DNA of 7,714 nucleotides from Eubacteriales bacterium (GTDB lineage: Bacteria > Bacillota > Clostridia > Peptostreptococcales > Anaerovoracaceae). The translations under genes were made by a program, and so were the position numbers. Below the pieces are notes generated by a model that saw only the letters and a list, made by a program, of their open reading frames with translations, did no database searches and was not told the DNA's origin. This document shows, in pieces, positions 1-6,014 of this stretch (position 1 is the stretch's first letter; every line of letters begins with the position of its first letter). The stretch covers positions 1 through 7,714 of the forward strand of contig JAQUXD010000082.1 in the NCBI GenBank assembly GCA_028692535.1, given 5' to 3'.

Positions 1-909
1 GTGGATCTGGACTACCTGATTTACATGATCCGCTACGATACGATATACGGACGGTATTGCGGAACCCTTGAACGCTACACGAAGGGCATCATTGTCGATG
101 GTGTTAAAATACCGGTTTACGGAGAATCCGAGGCGGAGCAGATCCCATGGCCCGAATGCGGAGCCGAGTACATCGTGGATGCCACGGGCGCGTACGTCAA
201 GATGGAAAAAGCGATTCAGCACCTGCGGGCGGGGGCTAAAAAAGTGATCATGTCGGCTCCGGCCAAGGACATCGTAACGCCGACCTTTGTATATGGCGTC
301 AATCACGAAAATTACTCTTCGGATATGGATATTGTATCCAACGCTTCTTGCACCACCAACTGCCTGGCGCCCCTGTGCAAGGTGCTCCAGGACAATTACG
401 GCATCCAGATGGGACTTATGTCCACGATCCATGCCGCCACGGCGAAGCAAAAAGTGGTTGATGCCAGATCTCTCAAGGACTGGCGGACGGGGCGCTCCGT
501 ATTCGGGAACATTATTCCTTCGTCCACCGGCGCTGCCAAAGCCGTTGGGCTGGTCATTCCTGAGCTTCAGGGAAAGATGACAGGTATTTCCTACCGTGTT
601 CCCACTGCAGACGTATCGGTAATCGATTTGAACGTCTGTCTGGACAAGCCGACCAACTATGCCAGCATTTGCGCCAAAATCAAGGAAGCCTCGGAGACCA
701 CGATGAAGGACGTGCTCGACTATGTGGATGACGAAGTGGTTTCCACCGACTTTGTGGGAGATCCCCATCCCGCTATCTTTGATGCCAGAGAAGGAATCGC
801 TCTGAACGACAAGTTCTTTAAATTTATCGCCTTCTACGACAACGAATGGGGTTATGCCAGCAATCTGCTTCGCATGGTGCGTCACATGAATCATATGGAC
901 AGCAAATAG
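1..909 (+). CDS. gap: Glyceraldehyde-3-phosphate dehydrogenase, 5'-truncated
   Basis: Cytosolic glycolytic enzyme that oxidises and phosphorylates glyceraldehyde 3-phosphate to 1,3-bisphosphoglycerate with NAD(P)+. The visible 302 residues carry the catalytic motif ASCTTNC with the nucleophilic cysteine at visible residue 117 (bases 349-351) and the partner histidine in STIHAATA at residue 144. The 27-residue spacing matches the Cys149/His176 pair of classical GAPDH. The substrate-loop motif NIIPSSTGAAKAVG and the C-terminal YDNEWGY are also present. Compared with the usual 330-340 residues, about 35 N-terminal residues, including the Rossmann GxGRIGR loop, lie left of the window, so the GTG at base 1 is not the true start. 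Cofactor preference cannot be judged without that part. The stop is TAG at 907-909, and the gene overlaps the convergent peptidase gene by 19 bp. Family assignment is very secure; which paralogue it is remains unknown. Confidence 0.97.
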   Translation: MDLDYLIYMIRYDTIYGRYCGTLERYTKGIIVDGVKIPVYGESEAEQIPWPECGAEYIVDATGAYVKMEKAIQHLRAGAKKVIMSAPAKDIVTPTFVYGVNHENYSSDMDIVSNASCTTNCLAPLCKVLQDNYGIQMGLMSTIHAATAKQKVVDARSLKDWRTGRSVFGNIIPSSTGAAKAVGLVIPELQGKMTGISYRVPTADVSVIDLNVCLDKPTNYASICAKIKEASETTMKDVLDYVDDEVVSTDFVGDPHPAIFDAREGIALNDKFFKFIAFYDNEWGYASNLLRMVRHMNHMDSK

Positions 910-1541
910 AAAAAGCATGCCAAAGCCGCAAAAGGACCGAAGGGTATCGTGTCGCCTTTTGCGGCTTTTTTCGTGAGAAGGAGCATCAGTGCCCAAAGGC
1001 CTGCAAGGAGGGAGGCGTGGCAGAGGATCGTTGCCATGTCTGGCGCGCCGAAGGCAAAACCCAGGCCGGCCGCCAGCTTGGCGTCACCCGCCCCCAGCCC
1101 CGGAGGGCGGCGGGCGGAACGGGAGATCAGGATACAGAAAGCATAGATACCCAGAGGAAGAACCAGGCCCGCCGCTCTGGCCGGCGCCGGCACTTGAAAC
1201 AACAGACCGGCGCCGGCCAGAAACAGGATCCACTGGTCTTGCAGGATCCTGTAGCGGATGTCGCAGATCGTCAGCTGGATCAGGCAAAACAGCACCGCAG
1301 CGGCGGGCGCGAACCGCTGGAGCGAAACTTCAGCATTTTGCCCCAGTAAGAGTACAACAAAAGGAAGAGAAAAAAGCAGCCCGTACGGGATTGGCGCCTG
1401 GAGGTTTCGGGCAGTTGGCGGTTCCGGAACCGTACCGTACTCGCAAAACCAGGAAGCCGGCGCATGATTCCAAATCAGAACCGATCCGAATCCCAGAAGA
1501 GGGGCTGCGAAAGCTGATACAAAAAAAGCGGGAAGGGTCAT
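891..1541 (-). CDS. A24-family prepilin peptidase-like membrane protease
   Basis: Predicted multi-pass membrane aspartic protease of 216 residues. In this family such enzymes cleave the leader of type IV pilin-like precursors at the cytoplasmic membrane face. Both catalytic aspartates are visible: D94 in ICDIRYRIL and D153 in the signature GLGAGDAKL. The family-typical IPFGPF segment lies near residues 199-204. Hydrophobic stretches cover most of the chain (about 5-24, 52-67, 78-93, 104-116, 124-140, 160-190, 203-215). The paired CxxC zinc motif of classical PilD is absent; only a WFCEYG segment with C33 occupies that region, as in short Gram-positive forms. The ATG at 1541 has GGAG about 9 nt upstream and a strong promoter at 1573-1600. 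No pilin or pilus assembly genes are visible, so the substrate is unknown. Convergent with gap, overlapping by 19 bp. Confidence 0.85.
   Translation of the reverse strand: MTLPAFFVSAFAAPLLGFGSVLIWNHAPASWFCEYGTVPEPPTARNLQAPIPYGLLFSLPFVVLLLGQNAEVSLQRFAPAAAVLFCLIQLTICDIRYRILQDQWILFLAGAGLLFQVPAPARAAGLVLPLGIYAFCILISRSARRPPGLGAGDAKLAAGLGFAFGAPDMATILCHASLLAGLWALMLLLTKKAAKGDTIPFGPFAALACFFYLLSI
922..971 (+). terminator. Intrinsic terminator of gap, inside the opposing gene
   Basis: A perfect 14-bp stem (922-935 pairs with 955-968) encloses a 19-nt loop, and the T-run at 966-971 overlaps the foot of the stem. It begins 13 nt after the gap stop codon. On the other strand the same bases encode the last part of the prepilin peptidase, including its IPFGPF segment. 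In the leftward direction the nearest T-run is displaced by about 7 nt, so it should work mainly for gap. Confidence 0.85.
1177..1220. repeat. Perfect 14-bp GC-rich inverted repeat inside the peptidase gene
   Basis: Bases 1177-1190 and 1207-1220 are exact reverse complements, separated by 16 nt. Each arm contains the self-complementary core CCGGCGCCGG. It lies wholly inside coding sequence (around residues 108-122 of the peptidase, the AGAGLLFQVPAPARAAG segment). There is no T-run on either side, so it is not an intrinsic terminator. It may simply reflect GC-rich codons for Ala, Gly and Pro. Confidence 0.75.
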
Positions 1542-1572
1542 CGGTTAATACTCCGGATCCCGTCCCGCTATT

Positions 1573-1600
1573 ATTATACCAAAATGTTAAATAATGTCAA
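1573..1600 (-). promoter_or_regulatory. Near-perfect sigma-A promoter for the prepilin peptidase gene
   Basis: On the minus strand a perfect -35 TTGACA (1595-1600) and a perfect -10 TATAAT (1573-1578) are separated by 16 bp. It sits in the 73-bp gap between the fba stop and the peptidase ATG. The predicted transcript start is near 1566, giving a leader of about 25 nt that contains GGAG. No terminator hairpin is seen after fba, so read-through from fba may add to expression. Confidence 0.8.
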
Positions 1601-1614
1601 TTGCTGTGATTGGT

Positions 1615-2544
1615 TTACCTCTGTCCGCTGGCATTCAAAACATTCTTGATTTTGTGCTGAACCATGCGCTTGATGGCTTCCCGCGCCGGTCCCAAATACT
1701 TTCTGGGGTCAAAATCGGCGGGATTTTCCATCAGATAGCGTCGAATTTCCGCTGTCATGGCAAGTCGAAGGTCAGTATCGATGTTGACCTTGCAGACACC
1801 ATATTTCGCTGCTTCCAGGATCATATCCTCGGGCACGCCCTGCGCCCCGGGGATGCTTCCGCCGTATTGGTTGCACATGGCTACGAATTCCGGCAGCACA
1901 GTGGACGCGCCGTGGAGAACCAGCGGTACGTCGGGGATCAGTTGATGGATGGCTTTGAGGCGTTCAAAGTCTAAATACGGCTCTCCCTTGAATTTGTAGG
2001 CGCCGTGGCTGGTGCCGATGGCGATGGCCAAGGAATCCACACCGGTTTTGTCCACGAACTCCGCTGCCTCTTCCGGATCTGTAAAGGTGGCCGAGCGGGC
2101 ATCTACCTTTACATTGTCTTCGATGCCGGCCAGCTTGCCCAGCTCCGCTTCTACCGTCACACCTTTGGCATGGGCGTATTCCACGACCTGCCGGGTGACG
2201 GCGATGTTTTCCTTGAAATCATAACGCGAGCCGTCGATCATAACAGACGTAAACCCGTCATCCACACATTTTTTGCAGATATCGAAATCTTCGCCGTGAT
2301 CCAGGTGCAGGCAGATATCCAATCCGGTATCCAAAATAGCGGCCTCCACCAACTTCAGAAGGTAGGCCGGTTTGGCATATTTTCGGGCGCCGGCCGATAC
2401 CTGCAGGATCAGCGGGGCGCTTTCATCGCGTGCAGCATCGACGATGCCCTGGATGATTTCCATATTATTCACATTAAAAGCGCCTACGGCATAGTCGCTG
2501 TTCAATGCTTTGGCGAACATTGCCTTCGTCGTTACGAGTCCCAT
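1615..2544 (-). CDS. fba: Class II fructose-bisphosphate aldolase
   Basis: Cytosolic zinc-dependent TIM-barrel aldolase that interconverts fructose 1,6-bisphosphate with dihydroxyacetone phosphate and glyceraldehyde 3-phosphate. The 309-residue length is typical of the class. The metal and catalytic motif HLDHG spans residues 80-84, with D82 as the catalytic acid and H83 as a zinc ligand. Further expected elements are EAELG (E134), the second zinc histidine H180 in GTSHGAYKF, H211 in LVLHGAST, and the phosphate-binding NIDTD at 254-258. The N-terminal GAFNVNN is the usual opening of the barrel. The ATG at 2544 has AAGGAGG 5 nt upstream. The gene follows the MltG-like gene by 16 bp in the same direction, probably one transcript. 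Its product feeds the GAPDH encoded at the left edge. A tagatose-bisphosphate aldolase role is possible within the superfamily, but fba is the simplest reading. Confidence 0.93.
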   Translation of the reverse strand: MGLVTTKAMFAKALNSDYAVGAFNVNNMEIIQGIVDAARDESAPLILQVSAGARKYAKPAYLLKLVEAAILDTGLDICLHLDHGEDFDICKKCVDDGFTSVMIDGSRYDFKENIAVTRQVVEYAHAKGVTVEAELGKLAGIEDNVKVDARSATFTDPEEAAEFVDKTGVDSLAIAIGTSHGAYKFKGEPYLDFERLKAIHQLIPDVPLVLHGASTVLPEFVAMCNQYGGSIPGAQGVPEDMILEAAKYGVCKVNIDTDLRLAMTAEIRRYLMENPADFDPRKYLGPAREAIKRMVQHKIKNVLNASGQR

Positions 2545-2560
2545 TCCATCCTCCTTGCGT

Positions 2561-3094
2561 TTATCTTGTCAGTATATCGGCGATGTCTTCCACCGTCGAT
2601 CCGGCCGGGATCGTAAAGGTCCCTGCCATTAATTTTGTCTCGGCGTTGATCTTGGAAACCGCAGTTACAAAGGCTTCCGGAGATTCCACCAGTTGTTTAT
2701 CGAATAGAAGCTGCGCGATTTTCGTGCCCGTTACGCCCACCGGAACGGTAAATTTTGTTTCGGTTTTTGTTTTGAAAGGCGCGTTGTCCGGCGTTTCTTC
2801 ATCCTCGGGAATATCGCCGGTTCCTTCTTCGGATTCTCCGCTTTGACCTCCATCAGGATCCGAAACGATCTCCTCCGGGTTTTCGTTGATGTCTTCCACT
2901 TCTTCCGGTGTCAGATCCAGATCGTCCAGCCCCAGATTGTCGGAAGCTTCTCCCGCGTGGATCTCCGCCATGTACTCAGGATAAGCCATAATATCACCGA
3001 TCCGCCAGAAAATGACGGCGCCGGCAATGACTACGATGAGTACGGCCACAAAAATATCATTGTAGTCGTAGACCAGATCTTTAAATTTCTTCAT
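2561..3094 (-). CDS. Membrane-anchored protein with MltG/YceG-like C-terminal domain
   Basis: 177 residues in three parts. A short basic N-terminus leads into one membrane segment (about 13-30), probably with the rest outside the cell. A strongly acidic Glu/Asp/Pro/Gly linker runs from about 42 to 105. The 63-residue C-terminal module (115-177) resembles the small LysM-like N-terminal domain of the endolytic transglycosylase MltG: TVPVGVTGTKIAQLL early and AGTFTIPAGSTVEDIADIL at the end. The MltG catalytic domain is absent, so no lytic activity is expected; a cell-wall binding or regulatory role is inference. I chose the ATG at 3094 because AAAGGGGG lies about 6 nt upstream and the product then starts just before the membrane segment. 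A start at 3151 would add 19 residues without a better binding site. fba follows after 16 bp. Its own promoter was not clearly identified. Confidence 0.75.
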   Translation of the reverse strand: MKKFKDLVYDYNDIFVAVLIVVIAGAVIFWRIGDIMAYPEYMAEIHAGEASDNLGLDDLDLTPEEVEDINENPEEIVSDPDGGQSGESEEGTGDIPEDEETPDNAPFKTKTETKFTVPVGVTGTKIAQLLFDKQLVESPEAFVTAVSKINAETKLMAGTFTIPAGSTVEDIADILTR

Positions 3095-3188
3095 GAGTGC
3101 CCCCTTTGCGGATCCCTTTCCCCTGAATTGCTTTCGGTTACAATTTATCACAAAACCCGACGGGTTGCTACTCGTATGGTTAAAAATA

Positions 3189-3197
3189 TGGTATAAT
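3189..3197 (+). promoter_or_regulatory. Extended -10 promoter for the RluA-family operon
   Basis: TGG directly before TATAAT (3192-3197) forms a consensus extended -10 element. The only -35-like hexamer, TTGCTA at 3165-3170, is 21 bp away, so recognition would depend on the extended -10. The expected transcript start at about 3202-3204 is only 3-5 nt before the ATG at 3207. Confidence 0.65.
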
Positions 3198-3206
3198 CAT
3201 CAAGCT

Positions 3207-4199
3207 ATGATTGAAATTATTGTTACATCCAATGATGATAATCAGCGGCTGGATCGATTTTTAAAAAAATATCTTTCGGAAGCGCCGCTGTCCATGATCT
3301 ATCGGATGATACGAAAAGACATCAAGGTAAACGGCCGCCGGGTCGGCGAGGATACCATGCTCGCCGCGGAGGACGTTGTTACCTTTTATATCAGTCCGGA
3401 ACAGCTGGCCGCCCTTACGAAAAAAAAGAAGCGTGTCGCTGCAAAGCGGCAGTTCACCATCGCCTACGAGGACGAGGATGTGATCGTGGTCGGAAAGCCC
3501 TTCGGCTTGCTGGTCCACGGAGATTCTTCGGAGAAAAAGGATACGCTGGCCAATCAGGTGGTGGACTACCTGATCCGGGAAGGCAGTTATTCGCCTCGGG
3601 CGGAACGCACGTTCACGCCGTCTCCGGTGCACAGGCTGGACCGCAACACTACAGGGTTGGTGGTTTTCGGCAAAAACAGCCCGGCTCTTCGCACGTTGTC
3701 TTTCATGCTTCGGGAAAACGGCGTTCGGAAGTTTTACCAGACGATCGTTGTGGGATCTCTGAGCGAGGAGTTGCACTTGAAAGGAAAGCTGCACAAGGAT
3801 CCGGCGGAGAACAAGTCGAGGGTCTTCGACGCAGAAGACTCCAGAGGCAAGCCCATTGAGACGATCGTAAGACCTGTGTATACAGGACCGGATTACAGTG
3901 TGGCGGAAGTGGAACTGGTCACCGGCAGGAGTCACCAGATCCGGGCCCATCTTCAGTCGGCGGGCTATCCCCTTATCTGTGACACAAAATACGGTTGGGC
4001 GACTGCCAACCGAGTCCTGCAAAAAAAGATCGCGTGGTCCACGCAGCTTCTCCATGCGGGAAGGTTGATGATCGTCCAGGCGCCGCCGCCGCTGGAACAT
4101 TTGAACGGACTGGAGATCACCACACCGGTGCCCCCGTTCTGGAAAGAGATACAACTGGCATTATTCGACAAGGAGATACTGCACAATGGGATTGAGTGA
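3207..4199 (+). CDS. RluA-family rRNA pseudouridine synthase
   Basis: Converts specific uridines in RNA, usually 23S rRNA, to pseudouridine. The 330-residue product has an N-terminal S4 RNA-binding domain (about 11-60, with RLDRFLKKYL and IKVNGRRV) followed by the catalytic domain. The catalytic aspartate is D145 in HRLDRNTTG, and the later family motif GRSHQIRAHL with GYPLICDTKYG is intact. The layout matches RluC/RluD-type enzymes, but the target uridine cannot be told from sequence. The ATG at 3207 starts right at the S4 domain. No Shine-Dalgarno sequence precedes it and the likely promoter ends 10 bp upstream, so the mRNA may be leaderless. An in-frame ATG at 3093 would add 38 atypical residues and cross the divergent start region. 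Its end overlaps lepB by 14 bp, implying coupled expression. Confidence 0.93.
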   Translation: MIEIIVTSNDDNQRLDRFLKKYLSEAPLSMIYRMIRKDIKVNGRRVGEDTMLAAEDVVTFYISPEQLAALTKKKKRVAAKRQFTIAYEDEDVIVVGKPFGLLVHGDSSEKKDTLANQVVDYLIREGSYSPRAERTFTPSPVHRLDRNTTGLVVFGKNSPALRTLSFMLRENGVRKFYQTIVVGSLSEELHLKGKLHKDPAENKSRVFDAEDSRGKPIETIVRPVYTGPDYSVAEVELVTGRSHQIRAHLQSAGYPLICDTKYGWATANRVLQKKIAWSTQLLHAGRLMIVQAPPPLEHLNGLEITTPVPPFWKEIQLALFDKEILHNGIE

Positions 4200-4719
4200 A
4201 AACGCCAAAGAATGGATCAAAGATATACTGGTAGCCGTGGTCGTGAGCATTGTCATTCTTCAATTCATCAAGCCGACCATCGTGCGCGAGCACTCCATGG
4301 AAAACACGCTCAAAGAAAACGATTACATCCTGGTAAGCCGTCAGGCGTATGCGTTGTTCGGCGATCCGGAATCGGGCGACATCGTCGTTTTCAGGAGTGC
4401 GCTTAAGACGCCTGCCGGAAAAGACAAGCTGCTGGTCAAGCGGATCATCGCCGTTCCCGGCGATACCGTCGCAATCGAAGACGGATGGGTGATCCTGAAC
4501 GGTGAAGCATTGGAAGAACCTTATACGAAGGATGGCTATACCGCCTCGGAACTGGAGGAGGTGACGGTGCCGGAGGGCTATTTGTTTGCCATGGGCGATA
4601 ATCGCCAAAACAGCATGGACAGCCGAGACAGCCGCGTCGGCATGATCCCCCTGGAGGACGTGCTGGGCAAAGCTTTTTTCCGTCTCTATCCCTTCGATCA
4701 TATCGGCGGCCTGGATTGA
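4186..4719 (+). CDS. lepB: Type I signal peptidase
   Basis: Membrane-bound serine protease that removes signal peptides from exported proteins on the outer face of the membrane. It has 177 residues with one N-terminal membrane anchor (about 14-28), the usual Gram-positive SipS-type layout. The catalytic dyad is visible: S37 in REHSMENTL and K85 in LVKRIIAVPGD. The conserved box E, GDNRQNSMDSRDSR, follows near residues 142-155. The HSMENT spelling, in place of the more common SMxPT, is a known Firmicutes variant. The ATG at 4186 lies inside the end of the pseudouridine synthase gene, with AAGGAG about 10 nt upstream (4171-4176), so translation is probably coupled. smpB follows after 36 bp. Confidence 0.95.
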   Translation: MGLSENAKEWIKDILVAVVVSIVILQFIKPTIVREHSMENTLKENDYILVSRQAYALFGDPESGDIVVFRSALKTPAGKDKLLVKRIIAVPGDTVAIEDGWVILNGEALEEPYTKDGYTASELEEVTVPEGYLFAMGDNRQNSMDSRDSRVGMIPLEDVLGKAFFRLYPFDHIGGLD

Positions 4720-4755
4720 CGATTTTATTTTTTACAATAATGCAGAGATTATGAT

Positions 4756-5220
4756 ATGAGCATACTCAAATTACTTGCAAACAACAAAAAAGCGCGGCAC
4801 GACTACTTCTTCGTGGAAATGTTCGAAGCAGGGCTCGTGCTGACCGGAACCGAGATTAAATCCGTGCGAAACGGCGGTATCAATCTTCGGGATTCTTTTG
4901 CGCGTATCGACAACGGGGAAGTATGGGTCTACAACATGCGGATCAGTCCCTACGAAAAGGGAAATCGGTTCAATACCGATCCACTGCGGCCCAAAAAGCT
5001 GCTGCTGAACAAGCAGGAGATCCGTAAGCTCACAGCGGCCACGACCCAGAAAGGCCAGACCTTGATTCCCGCCCGGGCGTATATGAACCACAAGGGACTG
5101 GTAAAACTGGAACTGGCCATCGCCCAGGGCAAGAAACTCTACGATAAGCGTGCCGACATTGCCAAGCGCGACGCGGAACGGTCCATGGACCGTTCCGCGC
5201 GCAGCAGGGAGCGCTTCTAA
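4756..5220 (+). CDS. smpB: SsrA-binding protein SmpB
   Basis: Small basic protein that binds the tRNA-like part of tmRNA and delivers it to ribosomes stalled on mRNAs lacking a stop codon. The 154 residues include ANNKKARHDY at the start, GTEIKSVR, ISPYEKGNRFN followed by DPLRPKKLLL, and the lysine/arginine-rich tail beginning YDKRADIAKRDAERSMDR, which enters the decoding centre and mRNA channel. Length and all blocks are standard. The ATG at 4756 has only a weak AGAG 8 nt upstream; lepB ends 36 bp before, and the AT-rich gap shows no well-spaced promoter, so it is probably read with lepB. Its RNA partner ssrA lies about 800 bp downstream on the same strand. The 3' end holds a perfect 28-bp palindrome. 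Confidence 0.97.
   Translation: MSILKLLANNKKARHDYFFVEMFEAGLVLTGTEIKSVRNGGINLRDSFARIDNGEVWVYNMRISPYEKGNRFNTDPLRPKKLLLNKQEIRKLTAATTQKGQTLIPARAYMNHKGLVKLELAIAQGKKLYDKRADIAKRDAERSMDRSARSRERF
5172..5199. repeat. Perfect 28-bp palindrome at the 3' end of smpB
   Basis: Bases 5172-5199 equal their own reverse complement, centred between 5185 and 5186 on CCATGG. The palindrome encodes part of the SmpB tail (DAERSMDRSA). As RNA it could form a very GC-rich hairpin ending about 20 nt before the stop codon. There is no following T-run, so it is not a standard terminator. It could slow polymerase or protect mRNA ends at the convergent junction with the flavodoxin gene; both ideas are inference. Confidence 0.85.
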
Positions 5221-5234
5221 AGAACTCTTCGAAA

Positions 5235-5777
5235 CTACAGTGCGGCGCCGATAGCTTTGGCCTCTTCGATCGCTTTTTCGTTGTTCTGAGCCGGCTTTTC
5301 GAAGGGATCGGCCACGGTGTAGAAATACTTGAATTCCGTGCCTAAGTATTTGCACATGGCTGTGAATCCGTCTTTGATTCCTACGAAGCATTGGTTTTCG
5401 GGGGGTTCTTCTCCGGTGATGACCATATGCATGGTTTTTCCGGCGAATTTTTCGAAGGGGGGCGGATAGCTCCGGTCCAAGACCAGTTTCAATGTTGCGC
5501 TCACCCACCAATAGTATAAGGGTGTGGCCATGAAAATGTAGTCCGCATCCTGGATGGCTTCGGCGACGATGTGGTAGTCGTCATCAATGATGCATGCTTT
5601 CTCTTCGTTGGACCAGCAAACGCGGCATCCGGTGCAGGGCTTGATGTCCAGAGGCACCAGATCCAGACGGTTCACTGTGTGCCCGTTCTTTTCGGCTTCT
5701 TTGAGTATCGTTTCCAGCAGGAATGTGGAATTGCTGTGAGTCCCTCTCGGGCTGGAAAACATGGCGAGTATTTTCAT
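5235..5777 (-). CDS. Flavodoxin-fold NAD(P)H/FMN oxidoreductase, iron-sulfur flavoprotein type
   Basis: 180-residue protein of the NADPH-dependent FMN reductase/flavodoxin-like family, predicted to carry FMN and move electrons in the cytosol. The FMN phosphate loop is SSPRGTHSNS (8-17), and the isoalloxazine-side motif is TPLYYWWVSATLKLVLDR (85-102). Between them lie C48, C51, C54 and C62, that is C-x2-C-x2-C-x7-C. This fits the compact cluster known to bind a 4Fe-4S centre in iron-sulfur flavoproteins (Isf), which suggests an anaerobe. The ATG at 5777 has CAGGAGGT about 5 nt upstream. It converges on smpB with 14 bp between stop codons and diverges from ssrA. Physiological substrate unknown; annotation as a generic NAD(P)H-dependent oxidoreductase would also be fair. 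Confidence 0.88.
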   Translation of the reverse strand: MKILAMFSSPRGTHSNSTFLLETILKEAEKNGHTVNRLDLVPLDIKPCTGCRVCWSNEEKACIIDDDYHIVAEAIQDADYIFMATPLYYWWVSATLKLVLDRSYPPPFEKFAGKTMHMVITGEEPPENQCFVGIKDGFTAMCKYLGTEFKYFYTVADPFEKPAQNNEKAIEEAKAIGAAL

Positions 5778-5818
5778 AAGTACCTCCTGAATGTTGACTT
5801 GTGCAATGTGCTAAAAGC

Positions 5819-5846
5819 ATCATAACATAAACAGCATTATACGCAA
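5819..5846 (-). promoter_or_regulatory. Likely promoter of the flavoprotein gene
   Basis: On the minus strand, TTGCGT (5841-5846) and TATGAT (5819-5824) are 16 bp apart, about 40 bp before the ATG. A second, perfect TATAAT (5836-5841) sits just upstream, but its nearest -35-like hexamer, TTGCGA, is 20 bp away. Either may be used. The AT-rich stretch 5820-5900 is shared with the divergent ssrA promoter region. Confidence 0.45.
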
Positions 5847-5914
5847 GATTATCTCAATACTTCGCAATATAATAAGCGTCACATCGCAATAAAGTAATTG
5901 TAACATGTCTGTCA

Positions 5915-5942
5915 TTGAATTTTTAGCAAGATATGATATGCT
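5915..5942 (+). promoter_or_regulatory. Promoter of ssrA
   Basis: TTGAAT (5915-5920) and TATGCT (5937-5942) are separated by 16 bp, with TGA (5934-5936) forming an extended -10. The predicted start is near 5949, about 65 nt before the mature tmRNA 5' end. The arrangement is almost identical to the element at 6456-6483 ahead of the baeRF gene. Confidence 0.6.
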
Positions 5943-5948
5943 TATACC

Positions 5949-6002
5949 GTCCGGAAGGGTTTTCCTCTCCGGGCAGGCGCCTGAGCCGCACATCGGCCGG
6001 AC
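5949..6002 (+). other. Structured 5' leader of precursor tmRNA
   Basis: Between the predicted transcript start and the mature end at 6015, the leader can fold in two ways. CCGGA (5951-5955) can pair with TCCGG (5968-5972) as a local hairpin, or GTCCGG (5949-5954) can pair with CCGGAC (5997-6002). Such a leader would be removed by RNase P. No known riboswitch or protein-binding motif was recognised. Confidence 0.35.
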
Positions 6003-6014
6003 CGTCACCCATTC

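Noticed and set aside
989..1594. 201-codon plus-strand frame opposite the prepilin peptidase gene
   Set aside because: Arg/Pro/Gly-rich shadow of a GC-rich gene; the minus strand carries the catalytic aspartates, ribosome binding site and promoter.
2005..2616. 203-codon plus-strand frame opposite fba
   Set aside because: Shadow of fba, which has all its metal-binding and catalytic motifs on the minus strand.
3093..3206. Upstream in-frame start for the pseudouridine synthase
   Set aside because: It would add 38 residues unlike the family, place the extended -10 promoter inside the gene and overlap the start of the divergent gene.
3261..4154. 297-codon minus-strand frame opposite the pseudouridine synthase gene
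   Set aside because: It lies antisense to a gene with intact family motifs; its Arg/His-rich translation shows no domain, and no ribosome binding site supports it.
4716..4738. Possible promoter TTGACG plus TACAAT ahead of smpB
   Set aside because: The hexamers are only 11 bp apart, too close for a sigma-A promoter; smpB is more simply read from the upstream operon.
4771..5511. 246-codon minus-strand frame across smpB and the flavoprotein gene
   Set aside because: It overlaps two securely identified genes in the wrong frame and has a low-complexity basic composition without recognisable motifs.
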